DNA from: Photobacterium sanguinicancri
GTDB lineage: Bacteria; Pseudomonadota; Gammaproteobacteria; Enterobacterales; Vibrionaceae
NCBI RefSeq assembly: GCF_002265265.1
Contig: NZ_NOIF01000005.1
Location: 1 to 64,000 of the forward strand
Reading direction: 5' to 3'
Length of the DNA stretch: 64,000 nt
A program made the translations under genes and the position numbers. The stretch's first letter is position 1; each line of letters opens with the position of its first letter. Shown piece by piece: positions 51,435-59,887 of the stretch. The notes below the pieces were generated by a model, which saw only the letters and a program-made list of their open reading frames with translations, was not told the origin of the DNA and ran no database searches.

Positions 51435-52598
51435 ATGGCAATTAAAGTATTGGTAGTGGACGACTCAAGTTTTTTTCGTCGTCGTGTGAGTGAAATTATA
51501 AACTCAGATCCACAACTGGAAGTAATTGGTAACGCTGTAAATGGTAAAGAAGCAGTCGATCTTGCAAAGCAACTTCGTCCTGATGTTATTACCATGGATA
51601 TCGAAATGCCGGTGATGGACGGTATTACGGCTGTGCGTGAAATTATGAAAAGCACACCGACACCAATCTTAATGTTTTCATCACTAACACATGATGGTGC
51701 TAAAGCGACCTTGGATGCTTTAGATGCCGGTGCGTTAGATTTCCTGCCTAAAAAGTTTGAAGATATTGCGCGTAATCGTGATGAAGCTGTGAGCTTATTA
51801 CAAAAACGCGTAATTGAAATTGCACGTAAGCGCGTTATGATGCGTCGTACTGCAGTTCGTCCCGTTACAACGGCGACAATCGCACCGCGCGACCCCGTTT
51901 CACGTGATGGCGCACGTTCTTTAGCTACGCGTCCAGCAACATCAGCGACAGCAACTCGTACGCCAGTTGCCCCTCGTCCTGCAATCAAACCTGTTGCTGC
52001 TCGTTTTAAAGCAACAGGTAAAAAATATCAGTTAATGGCGATTGGTACGTCAACCGGTGGTCCAGTAGCGCTTCAGAAAGTGTTAACTAAACTGCCTGCC
52101 AATTTCCCATTACCGATCGTACTAGTGCAGCATATGCCTGCTACTTTTACTGCAGCTTTTGCAGCGCGTTTGAATAATCTGTGTAAGATTTCAGTCAAAG
52201 AAGCAGCTGATGGCGACGTACTAAAACCTGGCGTGGCCTATCTAGCGCCAGGTGGCATGCAAATGATGCTTGAAGGTCGTCCTGGTTCAACCCGCGTTCG
52301 CATCATTGATGGCGGTGAGCGCATGAACTACAAACCTTGTGTTGATGTTACTTTTGGCTCTGCAGCGAAGATTTATCAAGATAAAGTGCTATCGATGATC
52401 CTTACGGGGATGGGTGCTGATGGCCGTGAAGGTTGTCGTATGCTGAAAAGCGGTGGCTCAACTATTTGGGCACAAGACGAAGAAAGCTGTGTGGTTTACG
52501 GCATGCCACAAGCGGTTGCTAAAGCTAACATCTCAACGGAAGACTTACCGCTTGAGCGTATATCTGAACGTATTTTAGTCGAGTTAGGACTAGGGTGA
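51435..52598 (+). CDS. cheB: CheB, receptor methylesterase
   Basis: 387 residues: receiver domain (D9-D10, phospho-acceptor D55 in [11 protein letters not shown]), an Arg/Ala/Thr/Pro-rich linker (about 130-198) and the esterase domain with catalytic S206 in GTSTGGP, then [15 protein letters not shown] and MGADGREG. It demethylates and deamidates receptors, opposing CheR. The linker is longer than in enteric CheB. Located after the cheA terminator-like hairpin. Confidence 0.96.
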   Translation: MAIKVLVVDDSSFFRRRVSEIINSDPQLEVIGNAVNGKEAVDLAKQLRPDVITMDIEMPVMDGITAVREIMKSTPTPILMFSSLTHDGAKATLDALDAGALDFLPKKFEDIARNRDEAVSLLQKRVIEIARKRVMMRRTAVRPVTTATIAPRDPVSRDGARSLATRPATSATATRTPVAPRPAIKPVAARFKATGKKYQLMAIGTSTGGPVALQKVLTKLPANFPLPIVLVQHMPATFTAAFAARLNNLCKISVKEAADGDVLKPGVAYLAPGGMQMMLEGRPGSTRVRIIDGGERMNYKPCVDVTFGSAAKIYQDKVLSMILTGMGADGREGCRMLKSGGSTIWAQDEESCVVYGMPQAVAKANISTEDLPLERISERILVELGLG

Positions 52599-52608
52599 GG
52601 AGCACCGC

Positions 52609-53388
52609 GTGTTAGTCTGGAGCATTGCTAACCAAAAAGGTGGTGTTGGTAAAACAACGACAACAGTTGCGCTTGCTGGGTTACTCAGCGAGCGAAATAA
52701 ACGTGTGTTGTTGGTTGATACCGATCCCCATGCGTCGTTGAGCACGTATTTGAACATCGATTCAGATCATGTGCCTGCAAGCTTATTTGATTTGTTTCAG
52801 TTAACGGAGATTACCCGCAACACCGTGATGCCACTGGTGATGCAGACTAATTATCCGGGCATTGATATTATCCCTGCCCATATGTCGCTAGCGACATTAG
52901 ATCGCGTCATGGGTAGCCGTGGTGGTATGGGGTTGGTGCTGAAAAAAGCATTGCGCAGTTTGGTTGATGATTACGACTATGTGCTGATCGATTGTCCACC
53001 GATCCTTGGTGTAATGATGGTCAATGCGTTAGCAGCCAGTGATCGTATTTTGATCCCGGTACAAACCGAATTTCTGGCGATGAAAGGGCTTGAACGCATG
53101 ATGCGTACATTGCATATTATGCAAAAGTCACAGCCTAACGGATTCAGGGTCACAATTGTGCCAACCATGTACGACAAGCGAACGCGTGCTTCTTTGCAAA
53201 CCTTGCAAGAATTAAAGGTGCGTTTCCCTGATCAAGTGTGGGCATCCGCTGTACCAATTGACACTAAGTTTCGTGATGCCAGCATCAAGCATATGCCACC
53301 ATCCTACTTTGCTCGTAGTTGCCGTGGTGTCTTTGCCTATAAAACATTATTAAATTATCTCCTGCGGTTAGAACAAGATGAGCGATAA
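52609..53388 (+). CDS. parC: ParC, ParA-like ATPase positioning chemotaxis arrays
   Basis: 259 residues from GTG. ParA/MinD family: deviant Walker A NQKGGVGKTTTTVALAG (about 8-24), LLVDTDPHASLSTYL, and VLIDCPPILGVMMVNAL. No partner parB or parS site is present, and the neighbours are cheB and parP, which matches the ParC of polar chemotaxis operons, an ATPase that recruits arrays to the cell pole. Its end overlaps parP by 11 bases. Confidence 0.9.
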   Translation: MLVWSIANQKGGVGKTTTTVALAGLLSERNKRVLLVDTDPHASLSTYLNIDSDHVPASLFDLFQLTEITRNTVMPLVMQTNYPGIDIIPAHMSLATLDRVMGSRGGMGLVLKKALRSLVDDYDYVLIDCPPILGVMMVNALAASDRILIPVQTEFLAMKGLERMMRTLHIMQKSQPNGFRVTIVPTMYDKRTRASLQTLQELKVRFPDQVWASAVPIDTKFRDASIKHMPPSYFARSCRGVFAYKTLLNYLLRLEQDER

Positions 53389-54838
53389 AAAACGATTATC
53401 CAGTGAACAAGCACTGGACGATTACTTTTTCGATCTGTTGATTGAGCCAGAAGAAGAGCTTGAAGCAGAAAGCACGATTGAAAGTGAGGCAGATACAAGT
53501 GGGGAGATCGAATCTCAACTAACTGAACTGCCAGCAGATATTGATGTTACGGCAACCGATAGTGATGAATCAGATAATATTGGTGTAAGTGACGATGTTG
53601 TAGATCAACAGCCTGGGTTAGGTGACTGGGAGGTCAAACCGACGGATGATTTATCTGTGTTACCCGCTCAAGTTGATGGTTCACTCACTAATTACGATCA
53701 AAAAAGTGAAGATAATTCGCAAGTGGTCGATAGCTTAGATGACTTTGTCGATGATCTTGCCTTGGAAATGTCGGCAAGTCGAAATGCGGATTATGATTTT
53801 TCAACGATTGAACTGACGCACAGTACGCATGGTAAGATCGCTGAAGATGCACAAGCTAGCAATACACACCACGATGATGGTGAAGTATTGGCGAGTCAAT
53901 CGCTTGCCGATGACTCGACGTCAGTAAATTTAGAAGTGAATGTCGATGGTTTAACACCATCACTTGTTTCATCATTTTCGCTGACACAACACTGTCAGTC
54001 ACAAGCATCTAACTGGGTGCCATCAGTACAGCGTGTAGAAGCCCGTAATTTGGCGTCATTTACGCCAGTCGTCATGGAGCATACTCAACCTGATATGCAA
54101 GGCGTACAACGTCTGCTTGATCAAATGGTGAGTATGCAAACTGCGATTCAACAAGACAGCGATGCCTTGATTGATAATGTGACCGAAGCAGAGTTCCTTG
54201 CAGCAGCGCAAGATGACGTTATGCTTGCAGAGCCAGAGCCAGAGCCAGAAATTATCGAGCAAGTGGAGGAAACCCCTTCAGTTGCGACTGACACTGTTGC
54301 GAACTTAAGTGTTAATAACAATGTAGAATCTCAGCTAGCGACACAAGTTGGCAGTGACATACCACCCGAGAAAACTGCAGAATCGCAGTTAGGTAGTGAG
54401 TTTCAAGCGCTCTTTTTTGAAGCTTGTGGGGTGACATTTGCTGTGTCGTTAACAGAACTGGGCGGTATTCATCAAATGGGTGAGTTAAACCATTTGTTAG
54501 GCCGACCAGAGTGGTATCTTGGCTTATTAACGAGCCGTGAGTTACAGCATGATGTTGTTGATACTGCACGGTGGGTAATGCCAGAAAAGTTAAGCTCTGA
54601 CGAACATAAAGAGAACTATCGCTATATCGTCATGTTGGGTGAAAGTAAGTGGGGGTTAGCATGTGATAAGCTCCACGGTACTGAAACCTTAACAAAACAG
54701 AGTATTCGTTGGCGAGAAAAGGTTGGAAAACGACCTTGGCTTGCTGGAATGGTTAAAGAAAAAATGTGTGCTTTAATTCACGTCGAAGAACTTATCAAAA
54801 TGCTCAATGCAGGGCTTGATGTTAAGGGTATTCAGTGA
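53378..54838 (+). CDS. parP: ParP, CheW-domain protein linking CheA arrays to ParC
   Basis: 486 residues: a short N-terminal segment (LSSEQALDDYFFDLLIEP), a long acidic, low-complexity middle (about 25-340) and a C-terminal CheW-like domain (FQALFFEACGVTFAVSLTELGGIHQMG, to residue 480). In Vibrio ParP binds CheA and ParC and keeps arrays at the pole. The gene lies between parC and cheW as expected. The middle carries an EPEPEPE run from a short tandem repeat near 54228-54250. Confidence 0.88.
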   Translation: MSDKKRLSSEQALDDYFFDLLIEPEEELEAESTIESEADTSGEIESQLTELPADIDVTATDSDESDNIGVSDDVVDQQPGLGDWEVKPTDDLSVLPAQVDGSLTNYDQKSEDNSQVVDSLDDFVDDLALEMSASRNADYDFSTIELTHSTHGKIAEDAQASNTHHDDGEVLASQSLADDSTSVNLEVNVDGLTPSLVSSFSLTQHCQSQASNWVPSVQRVEARNLASFTPVVMEHTQPDMQGVQRLLDQMVSMQTAIQQDSDALIDNVTEAEFLAAAQDDVMLAEPEPEPEIIEQVEETPSVATDTVANLSVNNNVESQLATQVGSDIPPEKTAESQLGSEFQALFFEACGVTFAVSLTELGGIHQMGELNHLLGRPEWYLGLLTSRELQHDVVDTARWVMPEKLSSDEHKENYRYIVMLGESKWGLACDKLHGTETLTKQSIRWREKVGKRPWLAGMVKEKMCALIHVEELIKMLNAGLDVKGIQ

Positions 54839-54860
54839 GTAGGCCCCAAGAGGAAACAGC

Positions 54861-55352
54861 ATGTCGCAGGTGAGTGTAGCCGAAATTCAAAAAGAAGACG
54901 GCGATCAAGTATTACAGTGGGTTACTTTCCAACTGGAAGATGAAACTTACGGTATTAACGTAATGCAGGTACGCGAAGTACTGCGTTACTCTGAAATTGC
55001 ACCTGTACCAGGTGCGCCAGACTACGTGATTGGTATTATCAACCTACGTGGTAATGTTGTAACGGTGATCGATACTCGTTCTCGCTTTGGCTTGATGCCG
55101 GGTGAGATTTCAGACAATACCCGTATCGTTATTATTGAAGCCGAAAAACAAGTGATTGGTATTTTGGTTGATAGCGTTGCAGAAGTTGTTTATTTACGTA
55201 GCTCAGAAATCGACACCACTCCAAGTGTGGGTACTGAAGAAAGCGCTAAGTTCATTCAAGGCGTAAGTAACCGCGACGGTGAGCTGCTGATCCTAGTGGA
55301 TTTAAATAAGCTGCTTAACGATGATGAATGGGACGAGATGGCGTACCTATAA
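54861..55352 (+). CDS. cheW: CheW, receptor-kinase coupling protein
   Basis: 163 residues, one CheW domain: VTFQLEDETYGINVMQVREVLRY, IGIINLRGNVVTVIDTR, then FIQGVSNRDGELLILVDLNKLL. It links CheA to receptors. AAGAGGAAACAG precedes the ATG. Its TAA shares a base with the ATG of the DUF2802 gene. Confidence 0.97.
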   Translation: MSQVSVAEIQKEDGDQVLQWVTFQLEDETYGINVMQVREVLRYSEIAPVPGAPDYVIGIINLRGNVVTVIDTRSRFGLMPGEISDNTRIVIIEAEKQVIGILVDSVAEVVYLRSSEIDTTPSVGTEESAKFIQGVSNRDGELLILVDLNKLLNDDEWDEMAYL

Positions 55353-55783
55353 TGCTTGATTTGGTCATACAATGGTTACCTCTTGGTATCTCGTTGATTG
55401 CGCTTATCTTACTGTTTGTGTTACTTGGCCGTGAGCGAAAAGCCCGTTTAGCCTTAGAAGCTAAATTTTCGGCGATGGAGCTTGTGGCAAAAAATGCACG
55501 TCAGCAACATGAAAGCCTCACTAAACAGTTCAATGAACTGCGTGTAGGTACCATGGGTATGAGCCAAAAAATGGCCGAAATAGCAGATCATCAAGAAATG
55601 TTAGCTGATCGTCAAAGTGAAATATCAATGCAAGATCCTGATGGACGCTTGTATAGCCGAGCCAATAAAATGGTTGAGCTTGGTGCGGATATTAATGAGT
55701 TGATGGAAGAGTGTGATTTGCCAAAAGCAGAAGCTGAATTGCTGATGCGATTACAGCAAATATCACAAACTCGCCGCCGCTAA
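55352..55783 (+). CDS. DUF2802 membrane-anchored coiled-coil protein
   Basis: 143 residues: a short N-terminal membrane segment (about 3-22, LVIQWLPLGISLIALILLFVLL), a coiled-coil (about 25-85) and a C-terminal small helical domain with ANKMVELGADINELMEECDLPKAEAELLMRL, the DUF2802 signature. The function is unknown to me. The start is ATG 55352 overlapping the cheW stop (TAATG); a GTG or ATG upstream at 55328 would lie inside cheW. It closes the chemotaxis operon in Vibrio too, so a role in array placement or in the motor is plausible but unproven. Confidence 0.85.
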   Translation: MLDLVIQWLPLGISLIALILLFVLLGRERKARLALEAKFSAMELVAKNARQQHESLTKQFNELRVGTMGMSQKMAEIADHQEMLADRQSEISMQDPDGRLYSRANKMVELGADINELMEECDLPKAEAELLMRLQQISQTRRR

Positions 55784-55792
55784 GTATTCTAC

Positions 55793-55810
55793 CTGTCGTT
55801 TACACGACAG
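55793..55810. terminator. Hairpin at the convergent ends of the DUF2802 gene and flhX
   Basis: CTGTCGT (55793-55799), loop TTAC, ACGACAG (55804-55810); perfect 7-bp stem whose loop holds the flhX stop codon. No strong T run on either strand, so a modest terminator for two convergent transcripts. Confidence 0.5.
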
Positions 55811-56096
55811 TATCGATGTTTTCAGACCCTTCCCATCCGGGCGGGGTTTTTCCGTTTATGAACCATGAAAATGCAATAAGCTCTGCAATGATGACGTAGA
55901 GTTGCTCTGGAATGGTATCACCGACCTCAAGCTTGTTTAAATACTCCAGCAATACGGGATCTTCGTGAATTAACCCGCCTTGTTGTTTAACTTGCTCAAT
56001 AATATGCTCGGCAAGCTGCTCTGTCCCTTTGCTGGTGACTTGTGGTGCTGTTCGGCCATCATAGTGTAATGCAACAGCATGTTTTGAATAGCTCAT
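55800..56096 (-). CDS. flhX: FlhX, FlhB C-terminal-domain homolog without membrane part
   Basis: 98 residues aligning with the FlhB cytoplasmic domain from just after the NPTH autocleavage site: KHAVALHYDGRTAPQVTSKGTEQLAEHIIEQV parallels HFSVALRYNTELDGAPVVIAKGTDHLALKIREV in FlhB. It has no membrane segments and no cleavage motif, so it resembles a free, already cut FlhB C-domain. FlhX in Salmonella can partly replace the FlhB C-domain. It is downstream of, and overlaps by ATGA, a FliK-like gene. Confidence 0.88.
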   Translation of the reverse strand: MSYSKHAVALHYDGRTAPQVTSKGTEQLAEHIIEQVKQQGGLIHEDPVLLEYLNKLEVGDTIPEQLYVIIAELIAFSWFINGKTPPGWEGSENIDTVV

Positions 56097-56950
56097 ATTT
56101 TGGCGATCAGTCCTGTATACGTCGTATTGTGCTCGCTATCAAACGTTTTGCTTTCTTGTTTGAAACTCATATTTGAAGTGGCTATACCCAGTGATTGCAT
56201 TCGATGAGTGAGGTGAGGGGCTAGCAGCTCTGTACGTTGTAGTAGTTGTGCTGACGTACTACTGAAAAGGAGATGTAGTTGCTGATTCTTCCACACGGCT
56301 TTGGTGATTAACGTTTCACTGCCACCAATGGGAAGCGTGAGGTCAATATGCCAACTTTCTTGTTTCTCATTTTTTTGTGAGCCACTCTTCGCTTTGTCTC
56401 TCCAGACATGTAGTTTAATTTCTTTTCCTTGTGCCTGCGCGAGGTGTAACTGCAATACTGTCGGGATATCACTATCTTGCTGTGCATTAAGCGCTACACG
56501 TTGTTCTGCGGCTAAGCGAAGTAAAGCTTTAAAGTCATTTTGGTCGCTGGGTGAGAGATCGGATAGCCACTGGTAAACCGTACTATTGGGTATAGCTAAT
56601 TGTTGAAGTAGCATTTGAACGGCTGATTGCCCAGCCCCTTGGCGTAACCAAGGAATAAGAGTTGCCTGATTATTCGGCAAAAGAAGCTGAGAGAGTATTT
56701 GCTGAGTAAAGTTTTGTGGCGTAGTCGACGTCGTATTTAACGATGACAAAAGTGCAACAAAACGTTGCAGTGCAGGCAGGTTTGTTAATAAAGTTTGCAG
56801 CCTTTGATGTGGGTTCTGCTCTACCACTTTAGTGTTAACTGATTGACTTGTATCAACAACTTGGCCATTTAATCGCACTTTATCTGTATTGACTTGTCTA
56901 TCGCTAGTTACTATAGCCATTAACGTTTTGTTGATGTGTACGGGGTTCAC
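56093..56950 (-). CDS. FliK-like protein (hook-length-control C-domain homolog)
   Basis: 285 residues from a GTG start with AAGG nine bases upstream. The N-terminal 160 residues are Gln/Leu-rich helical; the last 90 residues resemble the FliK C-domain (WHIDLTLPIGGSETLITKAVWKNQQLHLLFSSTSAQLLQRTELLAPHLTHRMQSLGI). It is shorter than FliK and lacks a long ruler-like low-complexity region. Its stop overlaps the flhX start, so the two are translationally coupled. FliK acts by contacting the FlhB C-domain, so the pairing with an isolated FlhB C-domain is striking. Function is inference. Confidence 0.72.
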   Translation of the reverse strand: MNPVHINKTLMAIVTSDRQVNTDKVRLNGQVVDTSQSVNTKVVEQNPHQRLQTLLTNLPALQRFVALLSSLNTTSTTPQNFTQQILSQLLLPNNQATLIPWLRQGAGQSAVQMLLQQLAIPNSTVYQWLSDLSPSDQNDFKALLRLAAEQRVALNAQQDSDIPTVLQLHLAQAQGKEIKLHVWRDKAKSGSQKNEKQESWHIDLTLPIGGSETLITKAVWKNQQLHLLFSSTSAQLLQRTELLAPHLTHRMQSLGIATSNMSFKQESKTFDSEHNTTYTGLIAKI

Positions 56951-57058
56951 AAATACTTACCTTCACCCTTAATCTAGATAATCGGGTCGCTAACAATATG
57001 TCCGTCCGATGTGGTAATATGCGTGCTTAATTGTGTCACCTAGGATACATCATTTCGT

Positions 57059-57709
57059 ATGTTGTCAGTAGAAAAGTTAAGCTGTATTCGTGATGAACGT
57101 GTACTGTTCGATGACTTAAGTTTTACCGTTGAAAGCGGTGAGTTAGTGCAAATCGAAGGCCATAACGGTGCGGGTAAAACTACGTTGCTCCGTATCATCG
57201 CAGGGCTAGGTAATACCGATGAAGGTCGAGTATGCTGGAATCAGGAAGATATACTGAGTGCCCGTGAAGAATATCATCAAGAGTTGCTTTTTTTAGGGCA
57301 TCAAACCGGTGTAAAGCGCGAACTGACAGCATTTGAAAATTTAGCTTTTTTCCAAGCAATGCATACTGAGGTTGGTGAGTCACCGTTAGGCGGCAGTGCG
57401 CAAGTATTTGGTGATGATGCCTTGTGGCAAGCATTAGCCCATGTGGGCTTAGCCGGGCGTGAAGATGTTCCGGCGGGTCAATTATCTGCAGGTCAGCAAC
57501 GACGTGTTGCTCTTGCAAGGTTATGGATAAGTAATCATCGATTGTGGGTGCTTGATGAGCCACTCACCGCGATAGATAAACAAGGTGTTCGTGTATTAGA
57601 GCGTTTGTTTTTAGCGCATGCGCAACGTGGTGGCATCGTATTGTTGACCACGCACCAAGATATGTTTACAGACAGTGATCAACTAAGAAAAATAAAATTG
57701 GGGCAGTAA
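57059..57709 (+). CDS. ccmA: CcmA, ABC ATPase of cytochrome c maturation
   Basis: 216 residues with Walker [10 protein letters not shown] (34-42), signature [14 protein letters not shown], Walker [13 protein letters not shown] and the H-loop TTHQD. With CcmB it uses ATP to release holo-CcmE from the CcmC-haem complex. First gene of the ccm operon, divergent from the FliK-like gene with about 108 bp between the starts. Confidence 0.97.
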   Translation: MLSVEKLSCIRDERVLFDDLSFTVESGELVQIEGHNGAGKTTLLRIIAGLGNTDEGRVCWNQEDILSAREEYHQELLFLGHQTGVKRELTAFENLAFFQAMHTEVGESPLGGSAQVFGDDALWQALAHVGLAGREDVPAGQLSAGQQRRVALARLWISNHRLWVLDEPLTAIDKQGVRVLERLFLAHAQRGGIVLLTTHQDMFTDSDQLRKIKLGQ

Positions 57710-57714
57710 GCCGA

Positions 57715-58383
57715 ATGTTGAATGCTATTTCTCAGGTTATTCGTCGTGAGCTATTAATTGCCTTTCGTCGTCAGGCCGATGTGTTTAACCCATTGTGGTT
57801 TTTCATTATCGTTATTACCTTATTTCCATTAGGGATCGGACCTGAGCCTAATTTACTTGCTCGTATCGCACCGGGCATTGTGTGGGTTGCGGCACTATTG
57901 GCAGCACTGTTATCACTTGAGCGTTTGTTTCGTGATGATTATGCCGACGGTTCATTAGAGCAAATGATGTTGATGCCAACGCCATTACCTGTGTTGGCAT
58001 TAGCGAAAATGTTAGCGCATTGGTTACTGACGGGTGTGCCACTATTAATTATAAGTCCTCTGCTTGCGATTTTATTGTCGCTGGATTGGGCAACATGGAA
58101 AGCCGTTGTGCTTACCCTGTTAATTGGTACACCAACGTTGAGTTTTCTAGGCGCGATTGGGGTGGCATTAACGGTGGGATTACGTAAAGGTGGTGTTTTA
58201 TTGAGTTTGCTCATATTGCCTCTTTATATTCCTGTGCTTATATTTGCAACCTCGGCGATTGATGCAGCGAGCCTAGGCATGCCATACAATGGCCAATTAG
58301 CCTTAATGGGCGCCATGCTGGTGGCATCAGCAACGTTATCACCGTTTGCGGTTGCTGCCTCGCTTCGAATTAGCGTGAACTGA
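57715..58383 (+). CDS. ccmB: CcmB, membrane subunit of the CcmAB complex
   Basis: 222 residues, six membrane segments, with the family start LRRELLIAFRRQADVFNPLWFF-like sequence and GLERLFRDDYADGSLEQMM-like loop (here SLERLFRDDYADGSLEQ). Five bases after ccmA. A hairpin with TGCAAC/GTTGCA arms (58385-58403) follows in the 76-bp gap to ccmC. Confidence 0.97.
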   Translation: MLNAISQVIRRELLIAFRRQADVFNPLWFFIIVITLFPLGIGPEPNLLARIAPGIVWVAALLAALLSLERLFRDDYADGSLEQMMLMPTPLPVLALAKMLAHWLLTGVPLLIISPLLAILLSLDWATWKAVVLTLLIGTPTLSFLGAIGVALTVGLRKGGVLLSLLILPLYIPVLIFATSAIDAASLGMPYNGQLALMGAMLVASATLSPFAVAASLRISVN

Positions 58384-58384
58384 T

Positions 58385-58403
58385 TGCAACTTTTGTGGTT
58401 GCA
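58385..58403. repeat. Hairpin in the ccmB-ccmC gap
   Basis: TGCAAC (58385-58390) and GTTGCA (58398-58403) with a 7-nt loop. No clear T run; probably a weak structure within the operon. Confidence 0.35.
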
Positions 58404-58459
58404 GTGAGTAATATAATTATATTTATAACTGTTACATTTAGACTGAGTAGAGTTGATTT

Positions 58460-59191
58460 ATGTGGAAGTGGCTACATCCCTACGCAAAAGCTGAAAACTG
58501 CTACCGCTTATGCGGCAAGTTGTTACCTTGGTTTTCCGCTATCGCACTGATATCTATTATCGCAGGTTCCGTTTGGGGGCTGGCTTACGCGCCAAGTGAT
58601 TATCAGCAAGGCGATAGTTTCCGTATTATTTACCTGCACGTACCGGCTGCTATATGGTCGATGGGCGCATACATGTCGATGGCGATTGCCGCTTTTATTG
58701 GCTTAGTATGGCAAATTCGCCTATCGGATATGGCTGCTGCGGCAATGGCACCTATTGGTGCTGTGTTTACGTTTATTGCACTACTTACAGGGGCAATTTG
58801 GGGTAAGCCTATGTGGGGCGCTTGGTGGGTATGGGATGCTCGCCTGACTTCTGAATTGATTCTTTTATTCTTATACTTGGGTGTTATCGCACTATACAGT
58901 GCATTTGATGATCAAAAAACAGCGGCTAAAGCTGCGGGTATTCTTGCGATTGTTGGTGTGATTAACCTGCCTATTATTCACTTCTCAGTCGAGTGGTGGA
59001 ATACCTTGCACCAAGGTGCGACCATTACCAAATTTGATAAGCCATCGATGGACAGTTCAATGCTGTGGCCTTTATTGCTAAACATTATTGGCTTTGCTTG
59101 TTTCTTCTGTGCGGTTACTTTGGTGCGTTTGCGCAGTGAAATTATTGCGCGTGAAAGTCATCGCCCTTGGGTCCGTCAGTTAGTAAAGTGA
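58460..59191 (+). CDS. ccmC: CcmC, haem delivery protein
   Basis: 243 residues, six membrane segments, with the haem-handling WWD motif (WGAWWVWDARLTSELILL, about 120-137) and conserved histidines in IYLHVPAAIWSMG and PIIHFSVEWWN. It loads haem onto CcmE. Third gene of the operon. Confidence 0.97.
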   Translation: MWKWLHPYAKAENCYRLCGKLLPWFSAIALISIIAGSVWGLAYAPSDYQQGDSFRIIYLHVPAAIWSMGAYMSMAIAAFIGLVWQIRLSDMAAAAMAPIGAVFTFIALLTGAIWGKPMWGAWWVWDARLTSELILLFLYLGVIALYSAFDDQKTAAKAAGILAIVGVINLPIIHFSVEWWNTLHQGATITKFDKPSMDSSMLWPLLLNIIGFACFFCAVTLVRLRSEIIARESHRPWVRQLVK

Positions 59192-59198
59192 GGAAAGT

Positions 59199-59405
59199 AT
59201 GCATTTTGAATCATTTAGCGACTTTTTAGCGATGGGGGGTTATGCCTCTTACGTGTGGAGCGCTTACGGTATCTCTTTCCTTGCGATGCTTTGGATTTTA
59301 TTGTCGAGCTTACAAAAAAAGCGCCGTTTAATGGCGGAGCTTAAAAATAAAATTGCGCGTGAGCAGCGTATTGAAGATGCGAAAAAACTGGAGAACACAC
59401 TATGA
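59199..59405 (+). CDS. ccmD: CcmD, small adaptor of haem delivery
   Basis: 68 residues: the family motif [23 protein letters not shown] with one membrane segment, then a basic coiled tail. CcmD is needed for release of holo-CcmE from CcmABC. Its stop overlaps the ccmE start by four bases (ATGA). Confidence 0.95.
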   Translation: MHFESFSDFLAMGGYASYVWSAYGISFLAMLWILLSSLQKKRRLMAELKNKIAREQRIEDAKKLENTL

Positions 59406-59887
59406 ACCCGAGACGTAAAAAGCGCTTAACCTTGGTGTTAGCGTTAGTCGTTGGCCTCGGTGCAACTATTGGCTTAATGCTGTATGCATTAAATCAAAAT
59501 ATGGACTTGTTCTATACCCCGACCGAACTTGTGAATGGTAAACCTGATGGTACAAAACCAGAGGTTGGGCAGCGTTTACGTATTGGCGGTATGGTGGTTG
59601 CAGGTTCAGTCAGTCGTGACCCTCAGTCGTTACAAGTAAGTTTTGATGTGGCTGATATTGGCCCGTCAGTAACCGTTACGTATGACGGCATCCTACCTGA
59701 CTTGTTCCGTGAAGGTCAGGGTATTGTAGCGCAAGGTGTGTTAGTTAACGCAACAACGATTGAAGCGCATGAAGTGTTAGCGAAGCATGATGAAGAATAC
59801 ATGCCGCCAGAAGTTGCAGCAGCAATGGAAAAAACACACGCACCGCTTGAATATTCAAAAGAACAAACGCAAGGTAGTACACAATGA
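59402..59887 (+). CDS. ccmE: CcmE, periplasmic haem chaperone
   Basis: 161 residues: an N-terminal membrane anchor (about 8-28) after RRKKRL, a beta-barrel with [12 protein letters not shown], and the covalent haem-binding His in H129-D-E-E-Y133. It receives haem from CcmC and hands it to CcmF. ATGA overlaps with ccmD and ccmF on each side. Confidence 0.97.
   Translation: MNPRRKKRLTLVLALVVGLGATIGLMLYALNQNMDLFYTPTELVNGKPDGTKPEVGQRLRIGGMVVAGSVSRDPQSLQVSFDVADIGPSVTVTYDGILPDLFREGQGIVAQGVLVNATTIEAHEVLAKHDEEYMPPEVAAAMEKTHAPLEYSKEQTQGSTQ

Noticed and set aside
51278-51988. 236-codon minus-strand frame over cheA end and cheB start
   Set aside because: Antisense to two certain genes and crosses the terminator hairpin; no family recognised.
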